Source: Bacteroidales bacterium
GTDB taxonomy: Bacteria; Bacteroidota; Bacteroidia; Bacteroidales; JAADJA01
Length of the DNA: 64,000 nt
NCBI GenBank assembly: GCA_020438105.1
Contig: JAGQVE010000019.1
Coordinates: 1,384 to 65,383 of the forward strand
Direction: 5' to 3'
Below, piece after piece: positions 25,729 through 34,152 of the stretch. Each line of letters begins with the position of its first letter. Position 1 is the stretch's first letter. Below the pieces are notes generated by a model. That model had not been told where the DNA came from. It ran no database searches and saw only the letters and a list, made by a program, of their open reading frames with translations. The translations under genes and the position numbers were made by a program.

Positions 25729-26565
25729 ATGCAACTTCACAAAATAGAAACCGGGAATCTGAAACTGGATGGCGGGGCCATGTTTGGCGTGGTTCCCAAA
25801 ACGATTTGGGAAAAATCATACCCGGCCGATGAAAACAATCTTTGCAACTGGTCGATGCGCTGCCTGCTGGTGGTGGATGGCGACCGAAAAATCCTTATTG
25901 ATAACGGTATCGGAGATAAGCAGGATGAAAAATTCCTGAAACATTACCACCTCAACGGCGATGATTCACTGGATAAATCCCTTTCTGCATTGGGGTATAG
26001 TCGCGATGATATCACCGATATGGTGCTCACCCATCTGCACTTTGATCATTGTGGCGGAAGCATCATCAAAACCGGCGAAGATCAGTTTGAAACTGCTTTC
26101 AAAAATGCTACTTACTGGATCAGCAAAGACCAGTGGGAATGGGCAATAAATCCAAATCATCGGGAGAAAGCTTCTTTTCTGAAAGAAAATATTCTTCCTA
26201 TCGAAGCCAGTGGACAACTTAAACTGGTTGAAAATGAAGGAGAGTTATTTCCTGGTTTTCATGTCAAATTCTACAGTGGCCACACCGATGGGCAGATGAT
26301 CCCATTTGTAAATTATAATGGCAAAACCATTGTTTTTACAGCCGACCTTTTGCCATCAATAGCACATGTTCCTATTCCATATGTGATGGCCTATGATACG
26401 CAGCCATTGCTTACACTAAAGGAAAAAGAGGCCTTTTTTAAAGAGGTTATTGAAAATGAATTTGTGATCTTTCTTGAACACGATCTTTATAATGAATGCT
26501 GCACACTGGAATACACCGAAAAAGGTCCAAGGGTAAAAGAAACTTTTAAGCTCGAAACTATTTAA
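25729..26565 (+). CDS. MBL-fold metallo-hydrolase
   Basis: The protein (278 residues) has the metallo-beta-lactamase fold. The metal-binding motif HLHFDHCGG lies near residues 103-111, a second-site Asp in the FTADLLPS block, and a late His in FLEHDLYN. The YSGHTDGQMIP stretch supplies another His. No signal peptide is visible, so it is likely cytoplasmic. This subfamily includes lactonases, glyoxalase-II-like and phosphodiester hydrolases; the sequence does not identify the substrate. It runs convergently into the ion-channel gene with a four-base gap and no visible terminator. Confidence 0.88.
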   Translation: MQLHKIETGNLKLDGGAMFGVVPKTIWEKSYPADENNLCNWSMRCLLVVDGDRKILIDNGIGDKQDEKFLKHYHLNGDDSLDKSLSALGYSRDDITDMVLTHLHFDHCGGSIIKTGEDQFETAFKNATYWISKDQWEWAINPNHREKASFLKENILPIEASGQLKLVENEGELFPGFHVKFYSGHTDGQMIPFVNYNGKTIVFTADLLPSIAHVPIPYVMAYDTQPLLTLKEKEAFFKEVIENEFVIFLEHDLYNECCTLEYTEKGPRVKETFKLETI

Positions 26566-26569
26566 TATG

Positions 26570-27226
26570 CTATTCTTCTGACTTTCCGGCTGAGGCATAT
26601 TTTCCGACAAGCATGGCAATGATTACTGCAACGTAGATTTGTCCGGCAGTGCTTATCAGCATGGCAAGTGCCCGCGAAAAAGGGAGCTGGGGAGTAACAT
26701 CTCCATAACCCAGGGTGGTCATAGTAATAAAGGTGAAGTAGCTAAAATCCTGCAAACGCGGGTCCTCCGACTGGAATGAAAACGCATGTGGGTCAACAAA
26801 GGTAGCAATTGCCACCCAGGTGGTGAACAATAATCCCAGCATTAAATACCCGTTAACTGATTCTAAAATCACACTTGAATCTGCCTTTTTACTTTTAGCA
26901 ATTTGAACTATCAGTTTTATTACGATCAATTGGAAAAAAAGAATATTTACCAATTGTGAAATGAGATTCAGGGTGGGTAAATCCAGGATAAATGCAATCC
27001 ATTCGGTTATCACGGCAATAATGGCAATGCTGAAAATGAGTTTTCGGTTAGTTTCGAGTGCAAATACACTGCTTAAGAAAATCATGGTGAATATGATTGT
27101 CCCGGTTTCCTGATGCATGGACGTGGGTAGAAACGGAACAAGGAAAATAAAGAAGAAGTTGAGTACTAACAATAAACCATTGCTGATTCCTGTGATTCGG
27201 GCATCCAATTTTTCGAATAAACTCAT
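26570..27226 (-). CDS. Potassium-channel-like membrane protein
   Basis: The protein (218 residues) has about six hydrophobic segments (roughly 16-34, 42-57, 62-81, 90-110, 124-143 and 186-210) and a pore loop. The selectivity filter TLGYGD lies at 171-176 within TMTTLGYGDVTP. This is the canonical K+ filter between the last two segments, so a voltage-gated-like 6-TM or degenerate ion-channel family protein is likely. No clear S4 array of Arg residues and no cytoplasmic RCK/TrkA domain are present, so gating is unclear. It is a single gene, oppositely oriented to both neighbours. Confidence 0.88.
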   Translation of the reverse strand: MSLFEKLDARITGISNGLLLVLNFFFIFLVPFLPTSMHQETGTIIFTMIFLSSVFALETNRKLIFSIAIIAVITEWIAFILDLPTLNLISQLVNILFFQLIVIKLIVQIAKSKKADSSVILESVNGYLMLGLLFTTWVAIATFVDPHAFSFQSEDPRLQDFSYFTFITMTTLGYGDVTPQLPFSRALAMLISTAGQIYVAVIIAMLVGKYASAGKSEE

Positions 27227-27390
27227 ACATGAAATTTATGATTGATCAAATTTAAACATTTTCTATTTATCTCAATTTAAAGGGATTTTTATGTAGAATG
27301 ACTTGCCAGCAGCCAAATTTTACATAAATTTACTTGCGCTTATTCACAGCCAAATTTTCATATCATTCATCAATATAAAAACCATACATT

Positions 27391-28998
27391 TTGTACAGAA
27401 TAGAATCAAAAATTGATGTGCATTCAAAGGAATTTCAAAAAAACCGGGATGCATTTTTGAAGGTATTAAATGAATATAAATCTCACCTCGAAAAGGTAAA
27501 AGTAAGGGACGATGATCCCTCGGTGATCCGGCATAAAAAACGGGGTAAGTTATTAGCCCGCGAGCGGATAGACTTGCTGATTGACCCCAACACCCCTTTT
27601 ATGGAACTGAGCCAACTGGCTGCCTTCGGGGCACATGGTGATCAGTTTCCATCAGCCGGGATCATTACCGGTGTCGGCATCGTTCATGGAAAGGAAACCC
27701 TGATCGTGGCCAATGACGCCACCGTAAAGGGCGGAACCTACGTGGATGAAACCATCAAAAAGCATGTTCGTGCACAGCAGATCGCCATCGAAAACAAGTT
27801 GCCCTGTGTGTATATGGTCGACTCGGGTGGAATCTTTTTGCCGGAACAAGCCAAAGTGTTTGCCGACCGTTTCAACTTTGGCCGCTTTTTTTATAACCAG
27901 GCACAGCTCTCTGCCATGGGTGTTCCGCAGATCGCCATCGTGATGGGATCATGTACAGCAGGTGGTGCTTATGTACCGGCGATGAGCGATGAGACCATCA
28001 TCGTAAAAAAACAAGGCACTATTTTTATTGGTGGCCCTCCTTTGGTAAAAGCTGCCACCGGCGAAGTAGTTACTCCTGAAGAACTGGGTGGTGCGGATGT
28101 GCATACCTCCATTTCGGGTGTGGCAGATCATTACGCTGAAAACGATCAGCATGCCATCCAAATCTGTCGCAATATTTTTCAAACCCTTGAAAAAAATGAA
28201 AAGCAGCAACTTGAAATATCGCCGGTTGAAGATCCGTATTATGACCCACAAGAACTGTACGGCCTGGCGCCTATCGATTTTCGGAAACCGGTGGATGCTA
28301 AAGAGATCATCGCACGAATGGTGGATGGCAGCCGATTTCATGAATTCAAAACACGCTACGCACCTACTTTGATCACCGGTTTTGCCAACATCATGGGTTA
28401 TCCGGTAGGGATCGTTGCCAATAATGGCGTGCTGTTTTCAGAATCATCCTTGAAAGGTGCTCATTTTGTGGAGCTTTGTCAAATCAGGAAAATTCCGTTG
28501 TTATTCCTGCAAAATATCACCGGTTTTATTGTAGGTAAACAATACGAACATGGCGGTATTGCCAGGGATGGTGCTAAGTTCGTACATGCCGTGGCCAATG
28601 CCAATGTGCCGAAGTTTACGGTTGTTTTTGGTGGATCATTTGGAGCCGGAAACTATGCAATGGCAGGCCGGGCTTACGATCCTCGCCTTCTGTTCATGTG
28701 GCCCAATGCCCGGATATCGGTGATGGGTGGTGAACAAGCCTCTGGTGTTTTGATACAGGTAAAAGAAGAGCAATTAGCCAAAGCGGGTAAAAAACTTGAT
28801 CCGGTGGCTCGTGAAAAATTACGGGCCGAGATCCTGAAAAAGTATGATGAAGAGGGTTCACCGTATTATAGTACTTCACGGCTTTGGGACGACGGCATCA
28901 TCGATCCGGTAGATACCCGTAAGATCATTGCAATGGGAATTGCCGCTTCGCTGAACCAAAAATTCCCGGACATGAAAAACGGGGTATTCCGGATGTAA
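27391..28998 (+). CDS. mccB: Methylcrotonyl-CoA carboxylase, carboxyltransferase (beta) subunit
   Basis: It transfers CO2 from biotin to 3-methylcrotonyl-CoA, giving 3-methylglutaconyl-CoA in leucine breakdown. The 535 residues contain RGKLLARERIDLLIDPNTPFMELS, MVDSGGIFLPEQ, the oxyanion blocks MGSCTAGGAYVPAMSDE and GTIFIGGPPLVKAATGE, LGGADVH, and the C-terminal AGNYAMAGRAYDPRLLFMWPNARISVMGGEQASGV. These match MCC-beta better than propionyl-CoA carboxylase beta. The start must be non-AUG: an in-frame TAA at 27376-27378 leaves only TTG at 27391 (or ATT at 27388) before the conserved N-terminus. The alpha subunit is 2.4 kb downstream; a secreted protein, a hydratase and a four-helix cassette lie between. 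Confidence 0.93.
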   Translation: MYRIESKIDVHSKEFQKNRDAFLKVLNEYKSHLEKVKVRDDDPSVIRHKKRGKLLARERIDLLIDPNTPFMELSQLAAFGAHGDQFPSAGIITGVGIVHGKETLIVANDATVKGGTYVDETIKKHVRAQQIAIENKLPCVYMVDSGGIFLPEQAKVFADRFNFGRFFYNQAQLSAMGVPQIAIVMGSCTAGGAYVPAMSDETIIVKKQGTIFIGGPPLVKAATGEVVTPEELGGADVHTSISGVADHYAENDQHAIQICRNIFQTLEKNEKQQLEISPVEDPYYDPQELYGLAPIDFRKPVDAKEIIARMVDGSRFHEFKTRYAPTLITGFANIMGYPVGIVANNGVLFSESSLKGAHFVELCQIRKIPLLFLQNITGFIVGKQYEHGGIARDGAKFVHAVANANVPKFTVVFGGSFGAGNYAMAGRAYDPRLLFMWPNARISVMGGEQASGVLIQVKEEQLAKAGKKLDPVAREKLRAEILKKYDEEGSPYYSTSRLWDDGIIDPVDTRKIIAMGIAASLNQKFPDMKNGVFRM

Positions 28999-29008
28999 TT
29001 CAGTCGTC

Positions 29009-30079
29009 ATGAAATCGCTTTACCAACTATACCTGCTTGTTTTGATCTTGTCTTCGGAAGTTATTTTTGCCCAGCTTCCTGAAACCATGATTTTTAAAAA
29101 GACCTCCGAGCCGCGTGAAAAAGCTTTTACCTTGCTGGTTCCGGATCAGTGGATTATAGAAGGCGGTATTTACAGGATTGACCCGACAACAGGAGGTGGT
29201 TCCGGTAATGCAATGGACGCCAAGCTGGACATCAGTTTTAAAAAGGATCATAGCGGTTCTGTTATGATGAGGTGGCTACCCGACATGAACTACTTTGATA
29301 TGAGCATGTCGCCGGCCGGACAAATGGGAGCATTCCCAATTGGCAGCAATTACAACGGCATGATGGTGATTCCCAAAATGGATGCAGAGGCTTTTATCAG
29401 GCAGGTGGTGATCCCATACGCGCATCCATATATGCCCGATTACGAGGTGATCGATAGCAAATCCTCTGATGAAATTGTAGAAGGAATTAAAAAAGCAGAT
29501 GCTTTTATCGGGATGACATGTTTTTATACGGCTGCCGTTACTACTATCACATACACAGAAGCTGGTGTGAAGTATAAAGAGCGCATTATCGCTGCCACCC
29601 AGGATTTTGGTGAACTGGGTGCCGGACTATGGAAAAATCGTTTTACCCTCTATGCCCGGGCGCCAATTGATCAGTTTGAGAGCTGGGAACCTGTATTTCT
29701 GGAAATGATTCGGTCTGTAAAGATCAATATGCAATGGATGATTGGTGAAGTGCAGGGGCAGGTACAAAGGGGTGCCATCAATGCGGAAGTGCTTCGCCAC
29801 CTGCAACAAATGGACAAAGAGATTCAGGAAGGGCATCAGAAAACCTATGCCGAGATCAACAATGATATGTTTCTCACTTTGATGGACCGGGAAGAATATG
29901 TAAATCCTTATACCAATGAGGTGGAGGTCGGTACTAACCAATGGCGCTACCGATGGGAAAATGAAAGCGGCGAAGTGGTTTATTCCAACCGGGAAGCGTA
30001 TGATCCGAACCATGATGAAACCCTCAACCGTACCGATTACAAAAAATCTTCTGTTCGGAAACGATATGGGGAACATTAA
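29009..30079 (+). CDS. Secreted protein of unknown function inside the mcc operon
   Basis: I do not recognise the family. The 356-residue protein has a signal peptide (MKSLYQLYLLVLILSSEVIFA, cleavage before QLPE at about 22), a long alpha/beta region, and a Tyr/Asn/Asp-rich C-terminal stretch at about 290-340 with EEYVNPYTNEVE, QWRYRWENESGEVVYSNREAYDPN and NRTDYKKSS. That last part looks like a surface-exposed repeat-like tail. Fe(II) or nucleotide motifs are not evident. It starts 10 bp after mccB and ends 11 bp before the hydratase, so it is cotranscribed with leucine catabolism even though it is exported. A role in sensing or handling an envelope compound is only speculation. Confidence 0.8.
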   Translation: MKSLYQLYLLVLILSSEVIFAQLPETMIFKKTSEPREKAFTLLVPDQWIIEGGIYRIDPTTGGGSGNAMDAKLDISFKKDHSGSVMMRWLPDMNYFDMSMSPAGQMGAFPIGSNYNGMMVIPKMDAEAFIRQVVIPYAHPYMPDYEVIDSKSSDEIVEGIKKADAFIGMTCFYTAAVTTITYTEAGVKYKERIIAATQDFGELGAGLWKNRFTLYARAPIDQFESWEPVFLEMIRSVKINMQWMIGEVQGQVQRGAINAEVLRHLQQMDKEIQEGHQKTYAEINNDMFLTLMDREEYVNPYTNEVEVGTNQWRYRWENESGEVVYSNREAYDPNHDETLNRTDYKKSSVRKRYGEH

Positions 30080-30090
30080 AAATTTTATAC

Positions 30091-30876
30091 ATGAAATCTT
30101 TTAAAACCATACTTTATACAGTTGATAATCAAATTGCTGAGATCCGGCTCAACCGGCCCGATATCCACAATGCCTTCAATGATGTGATGATCGCCGAGCT
30201 AACCGAATGTTTCCTCGAAATTGAAAAACTGGAAGACATTCGACTGGTGGTCCTTCGCGGAAATGGCAAATCGTTTTGTGCGGGTGCCGATCTCAATTAC
30301 ATGAAAGGCATTGCCAAATTTGGATACAGGGAAAACTATGAGGATGGCAAAAAGCTGGCGAAGTTATTCGAATCGGTTTACAATTGTTCAAGGCCAACAC
30401 TGGCTGTCGTTCATGGTGCCTGTTTTGGCGGAGCCAATGGTTTGATTGCTGCTTGCGATATTGTAATCGCCGAAGAGAACACCAAATTTGCTTTCAGTGA
30501 GGTAAAGCTGGGTATTTCCCCGGCTACCATCGGACCATTTGTTTTAATAAGAACCGGTGAATTCAAAGGTAAAGAGCTGATGATGACCGGAAGACGGTTT
30601 ACTGGAAATGAAGCTGAAAAAGCGGGTTTGGTCAATCGGACTGTCAGTGAAAATGAACTGGAAGAGATTGTGGCGGGTTATATCAAAGAGTTTAACTCGG
30701 CAGCGCCCGGAGCTGTAAAGGCCACCAAAGAAATGATCATGAAAGTGATGAACGAAGGCGGACCTGGGATCACTGATTATACGGCTGATCTGATCGCCAA
30801 TCTGCGCGCTTCGGAAGAAGGACAGGAGGGAATGGCGGCGTTTTTGGAAAAAAGGAAGCCAGGGTGGACGAGGTGA
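30091..30876 (+). CDS. Enoyl-CoA hydratase/isomerase, probable methylglutaconyl-CoA hydratase
   Basis: This crotonase-fold enzyme has 261 residues. Oxyanion-hole segments KSFCAGADLNYMKG near 61-75 and HGACFGGANGLIAACDIVIAEENTKFAFSEVKLGISPATIGPF near 109-150 are present, with Glu residues in the usual catalytic region. The operon places it between the two carboxylase subunits, so hydration of 3-methylglutaconyl-CoA to HMG-CoA (LiuC/AUH step) is the best assignment. The crotonase family is broad and sequence alone would allow other enoyl-CoA substrates. It starts 11 bp after the secreted protein gene. A repeat-flanked four-helix-bundle gene follows before the alpha subunit. Confidence 0.88.
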   Translation: MKSFKTILYTVDNQIAEIRLNRPDIHNAFNDVMIAELTECFLEIEKLEDIRLVVLRGNGKSFCAGADLNYMKGIAKFGYRENYEDGKKLAKLFESVYNCSRPTLAVVHGACFGGANGLIAACDIVIAEENTKFAFSEVKLGISPATIGPFVLIRTGEFKGKELMMTGRRFTGNEAEKAGLVNRTVSENELEEIVAGYIKEFNSAAPGAVKATKEMIMKVMNEGGPGITDYTADLIANLRASEEGQEGMAAFLEKRKPGWTR

Positions 30877-30893
30877 TTTATGGGCAGAAAATA

Positions 30894-30924
30894 GCAGTTT
30901 GCAGTTTGCAGTATGCAGTTGGCA
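30894..30924. repeat. Left repeat arm of the four-helix-bundle cassette
   Basis: Four tandem imperfect copies of a 7-8-bp word (GCAGTTT, GCAGTTT, GCAGTAT, GCAGTTG) end in GCA. The array is inverted relative to the arm at 31364-31394. Confidence 0.65.
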
Positions 30925-30980
30925 GGGGTCAAAGTGATAGTTATTATTTTGAGATGCATTATTAACTAAAATATCAAGTC

Positions 30981-31349
30981 ATGGATTTTAAAGATTTATT
31001 GGTTTACAGAAAAGCGTTCGATTTAGCTATGGAAATATTTGAAATTAGTAAGACTTTTCCGAAAGAGGAAACTTATTCATTGACGGATCAAGTAAGGCGC
31101 AGTTCCAGGTCTGTTTGCGCTAATATTGGAGAAGCTTACCGTAAACGAAGGTATTTTAAACATTTTATAAGTAAATCGAGTGATTCTGATAGTGAAAACG
31201 CAGAAACACAGGTTTGGCTGCACTTTGCAGTTGCATGCAAATATATTTCAGAAGAGGTATATGTAGAACTAAATCAAAAAAGTCTGGAAGTCGGGAGGCT
31301 GTTAAATCATATGATTGAAAATCCAAATAAATATGGAGTTCAATCTTAA
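30981..31349 (+). CDS. Four-helix bundle protein (23S rRNA intervening-sequence family)
   Basis: A 122-residue, all-helical protein that matches the S23 / four-helix-bundle family. The start MDFKDLLVYRKAFDLAMEIFEISKTFPKEETYSLTDQVRRSSRSVCANIGEAYRKRR is the conserved core, followed by a third helix with SDSENAETQVWL and a final helix with EVGRLLNHMI. Family members are found in rRNA intervening sequences and as free-standing chromosomal genes; their biochemical role is not settled. Here it interrupts the mcc operon between the hydratase and the alpha subunit and is flanked by inverted CAGTTTGCA-type words, which suggests insertion as a small cassette. It is in the same orientation as the operon and should be cotranscribed. 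Confidence 0.88.
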   Translation: MDFKDLLVYRKAFDLAMEIFEISKTFPKEETYSLTDQVRRSSRSVCANIGEAYRKRRYFKHFISKSSDSDSENAETQVWLHFAVACKYISEEVYVELNQKSLEVGRLLNHMIENPNKYGVQS

Positions 31350-31363
31350 AATAGTGCCCACAA

Positions 31364-31394
31364 TTGCAAACTGCCAACTGCTAATTGCCAACTG
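31364..31394. repeat. Right repeat arm of the four-helix-bundle cassette
   Basis: TTGCAAACTGCCAACTG then CTAATTGCCAACTG. Its reverse complement is made of the same CAGTTGGCA / CAGTTTGCA words as the left arm at 30894-30924. Confidence 0.65.
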
Positions 31395-31431
31395 ATCAAT
31401 AAACATTTAAAAATAAAGAATTAATATAAAA

Positions 31432-33435
31432 ATGAATCTTTTCAAAAAAATACTCATCGCAAACCGTGGCGAAATCGCCGTTCGGGTAATTTATTCGGCC
31501 CACGATCTGGGAATTGAAACCGTAGCCATTTATTCATCGGCAGATGAAGAAGGTCTGCATGTGGAAATGGCCGACGAAGCCTACAGTTTGGGTGACAGTG
31601 TCGAATTAAGTGATACCTACCTTAATATTAAAAAGATCATAGAGATTGCCAAACACGCCGGTGCAGAAGCCATCCATCCGGGTTATGGTTTTATGTCGGA
31701 AAATGCTGCTTTTGTTGCTGCATGTGAAAAGGCGGGTATCGTTTTCATTGGCCCCAATACCAAATCCATCAAACTGATGGGAAACAAGATCGAGTCGCGG
31801 GAATTTGTGAAAAAGATCGGCATTCCGATGACGGAAGGGATCACCGGTGATGTGAAGACCTTACAGAAAAAAGCGGGAACCATTCCATTGCCCATCCTGG
31901 TGAAAGCTGCTGCAGGCGGTGGAGGTAAAGGAATGCGAATCGTTAGAGATCTGAAAGATCTGCCCGAAATCCTGGAAAGTACCAGCCGCGAAGCCAAATC
32001 ATACTTTGGCGATGAAGCTGTATTTATAGAAAAATATGTTGAAGAGCCTCGACACATTGAAATACAGGTGATCGGCGACAATCATGGTAACGCAGTCCAT
32101 CTTTTCGAAAGGGAATGTTCCATCCAGCGCCGCTACCAGAAGATCATCGAAGAGTCACCTTCACCGACATTAACCCAGGAGGTGCGTGAAAAAATGGGTG
32201 CCGCTGCCGTGAAGATCGCCAAAGAGATCGGTTACAACAATGCCGGTACCGTTGAGTTTCTTGTGGACAAAGATTTGAATTTTTATTTCCTTGAAATGAA
32301 TACCCGGGTGCAGGTGGAGCATCCTGTAACCGAAATGGTAACCGGAATTGATATTGTGAGGGAGCAGATACTTATCGCTGCCGGCAATCCGCTTGGTTTT
32401 GAGCAGGCGGAGGTCAACCAGTTTGGTCATGCCATCGAATGCAGGATCTATGCCGAAGACCCTTCCAATAATTTCCTCCCTTCGCCGGGAGATATGTCCT
32501 TGTATCTCGAACCGGAAGATGATGAAATACGCATCGACACCGGCATAGCCGAAGCTACTACCATTCACAGTTTTTACGATCCCATGATTAGCAAGCTTGT
32601 AATTTGGGGCGAAGACAGGGAAATGGCCCGTGAAAAAACCATCCGTGCCTTGCGGGAATATACCGTTCACGGAATCAAAACCAACATCCCTTTTCTGACG
32701 CAGGTTCTGCAAAACAAGGCTTATATCGACAATCAGATCTCTACCAAATATTGTGATGAACATACCAACGACCTGGTTAAGCTCATTGAAAAGGAAAAGG
32801 CAAAGATTGATGCCAATCTGCCGGCCCTTGCATATCTGGTGTATGGCTTTCATGAGGACCTGATGTTTACTGATGACAGGGATTATAACGTTTGGAATGA
32901 AATCGGTTACTGGCGCGATTTGATGGACATTAAGGTAAATGTGGATGACCAAACAATGTCGGTTAGAATTTTAAATGATGGACATGGAGCAATTAATTTC
33001 CGTGTTACAGGAAAGGAATACAAAACCGAACTTCGGTCCATGCAGGAAAACAACCTCGAACTCATTGTTGACGGCCATTCCATGGTATTTTATATTTCCC
33101 GCGATAAGCTCGGAAGAGGCTTTGTGAGTTACAATGGTCATATTTTCACAGTTGCCCGCCATGATGTACTTCCTTCGGAAGATTACCTGGGAACGGGTGA
33201 AATAGGTGGTAAGGATGGAGAGATCGTTTCGCCAATGCCCGGAAAAGTGATCAAGATCAATATAAAGAACGGAGCCAAAGTGAAAAAAGGCGATGTGTTG
33301 ATGATCGTGGAAGCGATGAAAATGGAGAATAACATCTTGAGTCCGCGCGATGGTAAAATTGACAAGGTGAATGTAAAAACCGGTGATATGGTAGATGGAA
33401 GTAAGGAGCTGGTTTCGATGATCAGTGATAACTAA
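31432..33435 (+). CDS. mccA: Methylcrotonyl-CoA carboxylase, biotin-carboxylase/biotin-carrier (alpha) subunit
   Basis: It carboxylates its own biotin with ATP and bicarbonate and supplies CO2 to the beta subunit. The 667 residues carry a biotin carboxylase part at about 1-450 with KILIANRGEIAVRVI, HPGYGFMSENAAF, the ATP-grasp glycine loop KAAAGGGGKGMR, FERECSIQRR and EMNTRVQVEHPVTE. A linker (BT-like) region spans about 450-590 and the biotinyl domain about 597-667, with Lys630 in VEAMKMEN as the biotin site. Length and domain order are those of MCC/PCC alpha subunits. Pairing with the MCC-type beta subunit makes methylcrotonyl-CoA the likely substrate. Its stop overlaps by four bases with the stop of the convergent membrane-protein gene. 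Confidence 0.92.
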   Translation: MNLFKKILIANRGEIAVRVIYSAHDLGIETVAIYSSADEEGLHVEMADEAYSLGDSVELSDTYLNIKKIIEIAKHAGAEAIHPGYGFMSENAAFVAACEKAGIVFIGPNTKSIKLMGNKIESREFVKKIGIPMTEGITGDVKTLQKKAGTIPLPILVKAAAGGGGKGMRIVRDLKDLPEILESTSREAKSYFGDEAVFIEKYVEEPRHIEIQVIGDNHGNAVHLFERECSIQRRYQKIIEESPSPTLTQEVREKMGAAAVKIAKEIGYNNAGTVEFLVDKDLNFYFLEMNTRVQVEHPVTEMVTGIDIVREQILIAAGNPLGFEQAEVNQFGHAIECRIYAEDPSNNFLPSPGDMSLYLEPEDDEIRIDTGIAEATTIHSFYDPMISKLVIWGEDREMAREKTIRALREYTVHGIKTNIPFLTQVLQNKAYIDNQISTKYCDEHTNDLVKLIEKEKAKIDANLPALAYLVYGFHEDLMFTDDRDYNVWNEIGYWRDLMDIKVNVDDQTMSVRILNDGHGAINFRVTGKEYKTELRSMQENNLELIVDGHSMVFYISRDKLGRGFVSYNGHIFTVARHDVLPSEDYLGTGEIGGKDGEIVSPMPGKVIKINIKNGAKVKKGDVLMIVEAMKMENNILSPRDGKIDKVNVKTGDMVDGSKELVSMISDN

Positions 33436-33935
33436 TATTGTTTGATCGGGACCTCTTCTCCAACTGTCTCTTCAAGAAATAATCTCAGCGCCTCCATTTG
33501 ATCTTTGGCCTGGTACTGCCCGTATTGAGCAGCCCCATATGCAAATGCCATCCCCAAAATACCTAATGGAATACTCCACAAAAAAGGTGCATCCATCCCA
33601 AGGTATAGCTGAATGATTCCGTATGCACTTCCTAAAAATGCTGCGGTAAGTATACCGGTGTAAATGAACATAAACATGGTCCAGATCTTAGGCTTGGGGC
33701 CCATCACACCATATACTATGGTTTCGCCCTCTTCTTCACGTGCCCACACATGCAGTTCGGGTGACCAGTAATGCTGCATCGATTCGGGGAGCCTTACAAA
33801 AGCATGCTCCTGAACCACCTGCCCTTCCAGCACATCGCTGTTTTCTTTAATACGCTGACTGAACTTTTTCAGAATGTCGGAGGCCGATTGTTGAGTTACG
33901 ATCCGGCATTTAGGCCTGAGTCGGGTAGTAGCCAT
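33432..33935 (-). CDS. Small two-TM membrane protein
   Basis: I do not recognise the family. The 167 residues comprise a soluble N-terminal half (about 1-80) containing PESMQHYWSPELHVWAREEEGETIVYGVMGP, two membrane segments at about 85-108 and 116-138, and a short acidic C-terminal helix. No signal peptide is present, so both ends are probably cytoplasmic. It is convergent with mccA, overlapping it by four bases at the stops, and divergent from the acyl-CoA dehydrogenase gene at 34153. It therefore splits the two halves of the leucine cluster without any obvious enzymatic link. Confidence 0.75.
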   Translation of the reverse strand: MATTRLRPKCRIVTQQSASDILKKFSQRIKENSDVLEGQVVQEHAFVRLPESMQHYWSPELHVWAREEEGETIVYGVMGPKPKIWTMFMFIYTGILTAAFLGSAYGIIQLYLGMDAPFLWSIPLGILGMAFAYGAAQYGQYQAKDQMEALRLFLEETVGEEVPIKQY

Positions 33936-33973
33936 AAGTAATAGGTAATGATTTGGTTAGCAAAACTAATTGT

Positions 33974-34007
33974 TTTGCCGCAATAAACATTAACAAATAT
34001 AAATTTG
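33974..34007 (+). promoter_or_regulatory. Predicted promoter of the second leucine-catabolism unit
   Basis: TTTG at 33974-33977, a 22-bp spacer and TAAATTTG at 34000-34007. It would give a leader of about 140 nt before the ATG at 34153. Confidence 0.45.
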
Positions 34008-34152
34008 TTCATGAGTTTAGTCCTGCAAGCAATCCGGGCAGTTTATTTTGATTCATCTTACAGAAAAACTAAAAATTGCGCCGCTGAACGCTTGTGTTTT
34101 CAGTCTTTTTCATAATTTAGAGGGTTTTTATTCCTAACCTTAAAATATAACA

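Noticed and set aside
32170..32952. 260-codon antisense frame inside mccA
   Set aside because: It covers the conserved biotin carboxylase region and shows no protein-like features.
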